Shown piece after piece: positions 14,250-19,396 of a DNA stretch of 19,396 nucleotides. The translations under genes and the position numbers were made by a program. The notes under the pieces were generated by a model. That model saw only the letters and a program-made list of their open reading frames with translations, made no database searches and had not been told where the DNA came from. How positions within the stretch are numbered: position 1 is the stretch's first letter; each line of letters begins with the position of its first letter. This DNA is from Sulfurospirillum arcachonense (GTDB lineage Bacteria; Campylobacterota; Campylobacteria; Campylobacterales; Sulfurospirillaceae). Location of the stretch: positions 1-19,396 of the forward strand of contig DQTM01000193.1 in NCBI GenBank assembly GCA_015662785.1, written 5' to 3'.

Positions 14250-15312
14250 TCTAGACGTATATAGAAAACAGATAGATAGTATAGATAATGAAATTTTAGA
14301 GTTATTAAACCAACGAATGAAATCTGTTGAAGCGATAGGAATAGCAAAGCAGACTACAGGAACATCTATTTACAGACCTGAGCGTGAAAAAGAGATACTT
14401 GATAGGCTCAAAGGGTTAAATGATGGAAAACTGAATGCAAAAGCCATTGACGCTATATTTTTAGAAATTTTTGCAGTTAGTAGAAACTTAGAAATGCCAG
14501 AAAAAGTAGTCTTTTTAGGGCCTGATGGAAGCTACACTCACCAAGTTGCAGAGAGTCGCTTTGGAGCTATGGGGAATTATATAGCTCTTAACTCAATTGA
14601 GGCTGTTTTTAGTGTTTTAGCAAACGGTGAAGCAAAATATGGAGTAGTTCCAATTGAGAACAATACAGAGGGAGCAGTGGGTATAACACTTGATTGTTTA
14701 GGTAAGTTTGATTCACTCATAGTTTCTGAAATTTATATGGATATTCATCACTCATTTGCTACAACCTGTGAAAATCTCAAAGATATCAAAAAAATATATT
14801 CTCACCCACAAGGCTACAATCAGTGTAGAAAGTTTTTAGAAGAGCATATGCTTTTAGATATAGAGTTTGTCCCAACTAAATCAACAGCTGCTTCAGCCAA
14901 GCTTGCGGCAAATGAGCCTTATAGCGCTTCTATTTGTTCCCATATAGCTGCGAAACTTTATAATGTTCCAATTCTTTTTGATAAGATTGAGGACAATTTA
15001 GCAAATAAAACTAGGTTTTTTATACTGAGTGATTTTAAAAACCAACCAAGTATTCAAAACAAAACTTCTATACTTGCAAAAACACAAAATAGACCGGGTG
15101 GACTTGTTCATTTTTTACAAAGTTTTGAAAATGAGAAAGTAAATATAACTAAGATAGAGTCCCGACCATCAAAAAAGAGTGGATTTGAAGCAGTCTTCTA
15201 TCTTGACTTTGAGGGACACATAGATGACAAAAATGTTCAGAAAGTACTGAAAGCAAACGAAGGCATAAACGAAATAAAGTGGCTAGGAAGCTACGTAAAA
15301 TCAGGAGAGTAG
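14242..15312 (+). CDS. pheA: Chorismate mutase / prephenate dehydratase (P-protein)
   Basis: This bifunctional enzyme converts chorismate to prephenate and then to phenylpyruvate in phenylalanine synthesis. The N-terminal AroQ-type mutase (about 1-85) has YRKQIDSIDNEILELLNQR and the RPEREKEIL segment. The dehydratase domain (about 92-270) shows VFLGPDGSYTHQVA, VPIENNTEGAVG, SHPQGYNQCRKFL, the KSTAASA segment and the NKTRFFIL block with the essential Thr-Arg-Phe. The C-terminal ACT domain (about 275-350) contains NRPGGL and ESRPSK, the usual phenylalanine-binding GALV/ESRP region, suggesting feedback inhibition by Phe. The 356-aa length is typical. It overlaps the HAD gene by 8 nt. hisC follows after a 77-nt gap. 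Confidence 0.96.
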   Translation: MDNLDVYRKQIDSIDNEILELLNQRMKSVEAIGIAKQTTGTSIYRPEREKEILDRLKGLNDGKLNAKAIDAIFLEIFAVSRNLEMPEKVVFLGPDGSYTHQVAESRFGAMGNYIALNSIEAVFSVLANGEAKYGVVPIENNTEGAVGITLDCLGKFDSLIVSEIYMDIHHSFATTCENLKDIKKIYSHPQGYNQCRKFLEEHMLLDIEFVPTKSTAASAKLAANEPYSASICSHIAAKLYNVPILFDKIEDNLANKTRFFILSDFKNQPSIQNKTSILAKTQNRPGGLVHFLQSFENEKVNITKIESRPSKKSGFEAVFYLDFEGHIDDKNVQKVLKANEGINEIKWLGSYVKSGE

Positions 15313-15389
15313 GAACTCTATGCGAAGCATAAGCTTCAGTGAGAGGAATTTTATTTGGGCTTTGCTCAAAAAAAAGGAGAAATAAAATA
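15313..15389 (+). other. pheA-hisC intergenic region with small hairpin and possible mini-ORF
   Basis: The gap holds a perfect 5-bp stem with 4-nt loop (GAAGC 15324-15328, GCTTC 15333-15337), flanked by CTC and GAG that could extend it with an internal loop. It lacks a T-run directly after the stem, so it is not a convincing terminator. An ATG at 15320 opens a 21-codon frame ending at 15385 (MRSISFSERNFIWALLKKKE and one Lys) with only AGGA upstream. A GTG at 15339 is in frame with hisC. The strong AAGGAGA at 15374-15380 belongs to hisC. Confidence 0.4.
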
Positions 15390-16484
15390 ATGAAATTCAA
15401 TAGTGTATTAGATAACCTAAAGATTTATGAAGCAGGCAAACCAATAGAGTTAGTTGTAAGAGAGTACGGCATTGATGCTAAAGACATCATAAAGCTTGCT
15501 TCAAATGAGAATCCAAGAGGTTGTAGTCCAAGAGTCATAGAGGCGCTTAAAGATGAAGCAAAAAAAGCAAATTTATATCCTGATGATAGCATGTATGAAC
15601 TCAAAGAGGGTTTAGCAAACAAGTTTGAAGTTAAAAGTGAAAATATCATTGTTGGAGCTGGAAGTGACCAAGTGATAAACTTTGCACTTCAAGCAAAAGC
15701 AAATGAAAACACATCAATTTTGATGGCAAGAACTACATTTGCTATGTATGAAATTTATGGTCGTCAAACAGGAACAAAAATACTAAAAACTCCTTCTCAT
15801 ACTCATAATTTAGATGAACTTTTAGAGATGTACAAAGCAAATCTTGATATTTCAGTTTTGTTCTTATGTCTTCCAAATAATCCACTTGGAGAGTGCTTAG
15901 ATACAAAAGATGTATATGAATTTTTAGAAAAGATAGATAAAGATACTTTAGTGGTTATTGATGGTGCTTATCAAGAATATGCAAAAGTAAAGGATAAAAA
16001 TAAAGAAATAAATATAAAAGATATGATAACAAAGTTCTCAAATGTTTTATATTTAGGAACTTTTTCTAAAGCTTATGGACTTGGTGGAATGAGATGTGGA
16101 TATGGAGTAGCAAGTAGTAAAATCATAAAAACTTTGCACAAACTTCGTTCACCTTTTAACATAACGACACTCTCCCTAAGAGCTGGTATAGAAGCACTTA
16201 AAGATAAAGAGTTTGTATCTACATGTATAGAAGAAAACTTTAAAGAGATGGTTCGTTATGAAGAGTTTGCTTCACAAAATGGTTTTGATTTTATTCCTAG
16301 TTATACAAACTTTATAACCTTAAAATATAATGATGATAAAAATTCATCAGATATTGCACAAAAGCTACTGAAAAAAGGTATAATTGTAAGAGATTTAGGA
16401 GCATATGGTATGAATGCGATTAGAGTAACCATAGGCACACCTGAACAAAATACCAAATTTTTCCAAATATACAAAAGTTTATAA
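15390..16484 (+). CDS. hisC: Histidinol-phosphate aminotransferase HisC
   Basis: HisC is a fold-type I PLP aminotransferase that forms histidinol phosphate in histidine synthesis; such enzymes can also act on aromatic keto acids. Signatures: LASNENPRGCSPRV, GAGSDQVINFAL, LCLPNNPLGE, DGAYQEYA, and the PLP lysine Lys227 in GTFSKAYGLGGMRCGYG, then LRSPFNI and IRVTIGTPEQN near the end. I chose the ATG at 15390 (364 aa), which has AAGGAGA 9 nt upstream and gives a normal N-terminus. A GTG at 15339 would add 17 atypical residues. Its place after pheA suggests it may also transaminate phenylpyruvate, which is an inference from context. A TACATGTA variant (16218) lies here in a different frame from all the others. 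Confidence 0.95.
   Translation: MKFNSVLDNLKIYEAGKPIELVVREYGIDAKDIIKLASNENPRGCSPRVIEALKDEAKKANLYPDDSMYELKEGLANKFEVKSENIIVGAGSDQVINFALQAKANENTSILMARTTFAMYEIYGRQTGTKILKTPSHTHNLDELLEMYKANLDISVLFLCLPNNPLGECLDTKDVYEFLEKIDKDTLVVIDGAYQEYAKVKDKNKEINIKDMITKFSNVLYLGTFSKAYGLGGMRCGYGVASSKIIKTLHKLRSPFNITTLSLRAGIEALKDKEFVSTCIEENFKEMVRYEEFASQNGFDFIPSYTNFITLKYNDDKNSSDIAQKLLKKGIIVRDLGAYGMNAIRVTIGTPEQNTKFFQIYKSL
16218..16229 (-). repeat. TACATGTA element, one mismatch, in hisC
   Basis: TCTACATGTATA, 11 of 12 positions, core at 16220-16227. It is the only coding copy read in another frame (Ser-Thr-Cys-Ile). Confidence 0.6.
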
Positions 16485-16492
16485 GGGCATAA

Positions 16493-18223
16493 ATGGACTT
16501 TAAGACGCTTTTAGATCAAATAGCAACACTTTTTCAAAACTTTACACTTAGACAGAGGATTGTGGCACTTGTTTCAATTCTTTTGGTAGTTGGTTTTATT
16601 GTATTTTTACTACTTTTTAGAGCAAAAGATAGTATGGTCGGTAGTGGGTATAGTATACTTTTTGATAAGACCAATGCAGGTGATTCTGCACTTATTATCC
16701 AACAACTAGAGAAAGATGGAGTGCCATATAAAGTTATCAATGAAGGAACTATCGCAGTTCCATCAAGTATGGTTTATAAGCAAAGAATCTCAATAGCAGC
16801 TTTAGGTATTCCAAAAGATAGTAAAGTTGGATTTGAAATATTTGATAAAAATGAATTTGGTGCAACTGACTTTGAACAAAAAATAAAATACTTAAGAGCA
16901 TTAGAGGGTGAGTTAGCTCGTACTATTGAGAGTCTTCAGCCAATAGATAATGCAAGTGTTCATATAGCTATTCCAAAAGATACAGTTTTTGCTGAACATA
17001 AAAACCCTACAACAGCATCTATAGTTTTAAATATGTACAGAGGTATGAAACTCTCAATGAAGCAAATAACGGGCATAAAAAACCTAGTTTCAGCTTCAAT
17101 CACAAACCTACTTTCTGCAGATGTTTCTATTGTTGATCAAGATGGTATTCCATTAGGTGATGAAGATAGTGGAGCTTTTGAAGGTGAGTTAGTTAAGTCT
17201 CAAATGAAATACAAAAAAGATTATGAAAGAGACATAGAAGATAAAATCATAAATGTTTTAGCTCCAGTTATAGGTGGAGTAGATAAAGTCGTAGCAAAAG
17301 TAACTATTGATTTTGATTTTGCTAGAGTTGATAGCATGAGTGAAGTTTATGATCCAAATTCAGTTCCAAGAAGTGAGCAGACTGTAGAAGAGAAAAAAGA
17401 GGGAAGTTCTCCTGAAGATGTTGGTGGGGTCCCTGGAGCGGTTAGCAATATTGGACCAGTCCAAGGATTAGAAAGTAATAAAATCAAAGAGAAGTATGAG
17501 AAAAGCTCATCTACAATAAACTATGAAATTTCTAAAAAAGTAACCAATACAAAAGGTGAATTTGCAACAATAAGAAGACTTAGCGCGGCAGTTGTTGTCG
17601 ATGGTAATTACGACTTTGGAAAAGATGCAGATGGCGTTGAGACAAATAAGTTAGAGTACATTGCCTTAAGCGATGCACAGATGACTGCCATAAATGAAAT
17701 TGTAAAACAGACAGTTGGTTTTAATGTAAATAGAGGAGATGAAGTTACAGTAAGTAATTTTGAGTTTAAACCTCTTTCACGAGATGGCACTAAAGCTCCT
17801 ACTCAAAATCTGATAGATAAATTTACATATTATAGTGCACCTCTGATTCCAATATTCAAGTATCTTATAGCGGGGCTTTTACTGTTTTTCTTCTATAAGA
17901 AAGTGATAGAGCCATTTAGTCAAAAAATGATTGAACATAATGTAGAAGATTTCAGTGCAGATGATATTAAATTAGAAGAAGATGATGAAGATAGTGCAGA
18001 AGATACACTAGAAAAATTCAAAAAAGCTCGTAAAAAAGTAGAAGACCAACTTGGACTTGGTGATGATTTTAATGAAGATGAGCTAAAATATGATGTTCTT
18101 CTAGAGAAGCTAAAATCTCTTTCAGATGATAAAAGTGAAGAGATAGCAGGTCTTTTACAGACTATGATACGAAATGAGAGTGACTATGACCTCCACTCTA
18201 AAAGCACTGAAGGAGGAACGTAA
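16493..18223 (+). CDS. fliF: Flagellar MS-ring protein FliF
   Basis: FliF forms the MS ring in the inner membrane, the platform on which the flagellar rotor and export gate are built. It has a first membrane segment at about 23-42, a periplasmic ring-building region (YscJ/FliF domain about 45-225, containing FEIFDKNEFGATDFEQKI and RALEGELARTIESL), the FliF C-terminal region with an acidic, Gly/Pro-rich loop (about 295-325), and a second membrane segment at about 450-470. A cytoplasmic acidic tail follows, whose end (about 535-576) normally binds FliG. The 576-aa length is typical. It starts 8 nt after hisC and overlaps fliG by 1 nt. It is preceded by no recognisable sigma-54 site, so it may be read from upstream metabolic genes. 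Confidence 0.97.
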   Translation: MDFKTLLDQIATLFQNFTLRQRIVALVSILLVVGFIVFLLLFRAKDSMVGSGYSILFDKTNAGDSALIIQQLEKDGVPYKVINEGTIAVPSSMVYKQRISIAALGIPKDSKVGFEIFDKNEFGATDFEQKIKYLRALEGELARTIESLQPIDNASVHIAIPKDTVFAEHKNPTTASIVLNMYRGMKLSMKQITGIKNLVSASITNLLSADVSIVDQDGIPLGDEDSGAFEGELVKSQMKYKKDYERDIEDKIINVLAPVIGGVDKVVAKVTIDFDFARVDSMSEVYDPNSVPRSEQTVEEKKEGSSPEDVGGVPGAVSNIGPVQGLESNKIKEKYEKSSSTINYEISKKVTNTKGEFATIRRLSAAVVVDGNYDFGKDADGVETNKLEYIALSDAQMTAINEIVKQTVGFNVNRGDEVTVSNFEFKPLSRDGTKAPTQNLIDKFTYYSAPLIPIFKYLIAGLLLFFFYKKVIEPFSQKMIEHNVEDFSADDIKLEEDDEDSAEDTLEKFKKARKKVEDQLGLGDDFNEDELKYDVLLEKLKSLSDDKSEEIAGLLQTMIRNESDYDLHSKSTEGGT

Positions 18224-19248
18224 TGAAACTCTTAGATGAACAGAAAATTCAGTATGATGAACTAAGTATGACTGAGAAAGTTGCAATCATGCTGATACAA
18301 TTAGGTGAAGATACAACAACAAACCTTTTTTCTCATATGGAAATAGACATAGTAACTGATATTTCAAAGTATATAGCAACCGCAAAAAATATAGACAAGA
18401 GTGTAGCAAATGCAGTTCTTGAAGAGTTTTATGCGATTTTCCAATCAAATCAACATATCAGAAGTGGTGGTATGGAGTATGCTAAAGAGATTCTTTACCG
18501 TACTTTTGGAAGTGAAGCCGCTCAAAAAATCATGGACAAACTCTCAAAAAGTATGGAAAATACCCAGAGTTTTGGTTATCTTTCACAAATCAAACCTCAA
18601 CAACTTGCAGATTTTATTGTAACAGAGCATCCTCAAACAGTTGCTCTAATTCTAGCCCATATGGATCCAACAAGTGCGGCTGAAACAATTTCATTTTTCC
18701 CAGATGAGCTTAAGAGTGAAGTTACTATTCGTATGGCAAATCTTGGTGATATTTCACCATCAGTTGTTAAAAGAGTTTCAGCTGTGTTAGAGAATAAACT
18801 GGAATCTCTTACTTCATATAAAGTTGAAGTTGGAGGTCCTCGAGCTGTGGCTGAAATCCTTAACCGTCTTGGTCAAAAAGCTTCTAAATCTACTATCGCT
18901 TATATTGAACAGACAGATGCAGAGCTTGCAGCTACTATTAAAGAGATGATGTTTACTTTTGAAGATATTATAAAGCTTGACTCTACCGCAATCCGCGAGA
19001 TTTTAAAAGTAGCAGATAAAAAAGACTTGATGGTTGCTCTTAAAGGTGCGGCAGATGAGCTTCGTGATAAGTTCTTAGAAAACATGTCACAACGTGCACA
19101 AGAGGCTTTCTTGGAAGAGATGAGTTTCTTAGGTGCTGTAAGAGTAAAAGATGTTGAAGAGACACAAAGAAGAGTAGTAGATGAGGTACAAAAATTAGCT
19201 GAACAGGGTGTAATTCAAGTAGGTGAATCTGAAGAGATGATAGATTAA
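18223..19248 (+). CDS. fliG: Flagellar motor switch protein FliG
   Basis: FliG is the torque-bearing rotor protein of the C ring; it binds FliF at its N-terminus and the MotA stator through its C-terminal domain. The N domain begins LSMTEKVAIMLIQLGEDT, and the middle domain carries the conserved EHPQTVALILAHM segment near residue 135. The C-terminal domain has the torque helix with alternating charges (KKDLMVALKGAADELRDKFL, about 266-285) followed by NMSQRAQEAFLEEM. The 341-aa length is typical. AAGGAGG at 18210-18216 precedes the ATG by 6 nt, although the start overlaps the fliF stop. The gene overlaps fliH by 1 nt (TAATG), so the three are likely made at coordinated levels. Confidence 0.98.
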   Translation: MKLLDEQKIQYDELSMTEKVAIMLIQLGEDTTTNLFSHMEIDIVTDISKYIATAKNIDKSVANAVLEEFYAIFQSNQHIRSGGMEYAKEILYRTFGSEAAQKIMDKLSKSMENTQSFGYLSQIKPQQLADFIVTEHPQTVALILAHMDPTSAAETISFFPDELKSEVTIRMANLGDISPSVVKRVSAVLENKLESLTSYKVEVGGPRAVAEILNRLGQKASKSTIAYIEQTDAELAATIKEMMFTFEDIIKLDSTAIREILKVADKKDLMVALKGAADELRDKFLENMSQRAQEAFLEEMSFLGAVRVKDVEETQRRVVDEVQKLAEQGVIQVGESEEMID

Positions 19249-19396
19249 TGAAAAATGTAATAGATACAGATACAGCAAAAAACCATACAATCGAACCATA
19301 TCATTTTAAAGTACTTGGTGGAGTTAGTAGTGTACATAAACAAGAAGATATAGTTGAAGCGACAAATAATGTTAGCGAAGCAGTTCAAAATGAACC
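19248..19396 (+). CDS. fliH: Flagellar assembly protein FliH, N-terminal part (cut by window edge)
   Basis: An open frame begins at the ATG overlapping the fliG stop and runs to the end of the window (49 codons visible). FliH regulates the export ATPase FliI and links it to the C ring. The visible part, beginning MKNVIDTDTAKNHTIEPYHF, is a polar, probably disordered N-terminus with an F-containing PYHFKVLGG segment. It is not diagnostic on its own. The call rests mainly on position after fliF-fliG, where fliH is found throughout bacteria and in C. jejuni. Confidence 0.75.
   Translation, partial: MKNVIDTDTAKNHTIEPYHFKVLGGVSSVHKQEDIVEATNNVSEAVQNE

Noticed and set aside
14036..14347. 103-aa open frame on the minus strand
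   Set aside because: It runs opposite the HAD gene and the pheA start, with composition typical of antisense reading of Lys/Glu-rich coding sequence.
15339..15389. Upstream GTG start extending HisC by 17 residues
   Set aside because: The extension does not resemble HisC N-termini and lacks a ribosome binding site, while the ATG at 15390 has AAGGAGA at good spacing.
16563..16578. Possible sigma-54 promoter (TGGCAC) near fliF
   Set aside because: The GG lacks the required GC at the correct spacing and the site is inside the fliF coding region.
18410..18622. 70-aa open frame on the plus strand within fliG
   Set aside because: It is an out-of-frame reading of fliG with no start signal and no recognisable protein features.

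Overview
This is a low-GC (roughly one third G+C by eye) window in which every convincing gene lies on the + strand, with short gaps or overlaps of 1 to 11 nt between neighbours. Gene content and order point to Campylobacterota (Epsilonproteobacteria). From memory of Campylobacter jejuni, the runs cheV-cheA-cheW-serB-tal and rplY-pth-permease-lysA-HAD-pheA-hisC-fliF-fliG-fliH both occur there. The histidine kinase carries a C-terminal receiver (CheAY type), also usual in this phylum. A PilT-like ATPase, which C. jejuni lacks, argues for a free-living relative such as Sulfurimonas; the genus is an inference.

Layout. 1-3480: a small basic unknown protein, lpxB (lipid A disaccharide synthase), greA (transcript cleavage factor), argC (arginine synthesis) and an LpxH-like metallophosphoesterase. 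3482-7227: the chemotaxis signalling core cheV, cheA(Y), cheW, closed by a strong rho-independent terminator. 7290-10049: serB, tal and a PilT-type retraction ATPase. 10104-12273: rplY, pth and an LptF/LptG-family permease, starting from a recognisable promoter. 12322-16484: lysA, a NagD-like HAD protein, pheA and hisC, which are amino-acid genes. 16493-19396: flagellar basal-body genes fliF and fliG and the start of fliH, cut by the window edge. No RNA genes, insertion sequences, CRISPR arrays or prophage genes were seen, and no gene-free stretch exceeds 80 nt.

The most interesting signal is not a gene. A 12-bp element, TTTACATGTAGA or its reverse complement TCTACATGTAAA, occurs nine times exactly, with three close variants, where chance predicts about 0.01. 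It lies in both orientations in unrelated genes and once between genes. In coding sequence it is nearly always read in the one frame that gives Leu-His-Val, and every Leu-His-Val in the window uses the same codons. Its density (about one per 1.6 kb), length, mixed orientation and frame preference resemble DNA uptake sequences or highly iterated palindromes such as HIP1. I know of no such element described for this group, but could not search.
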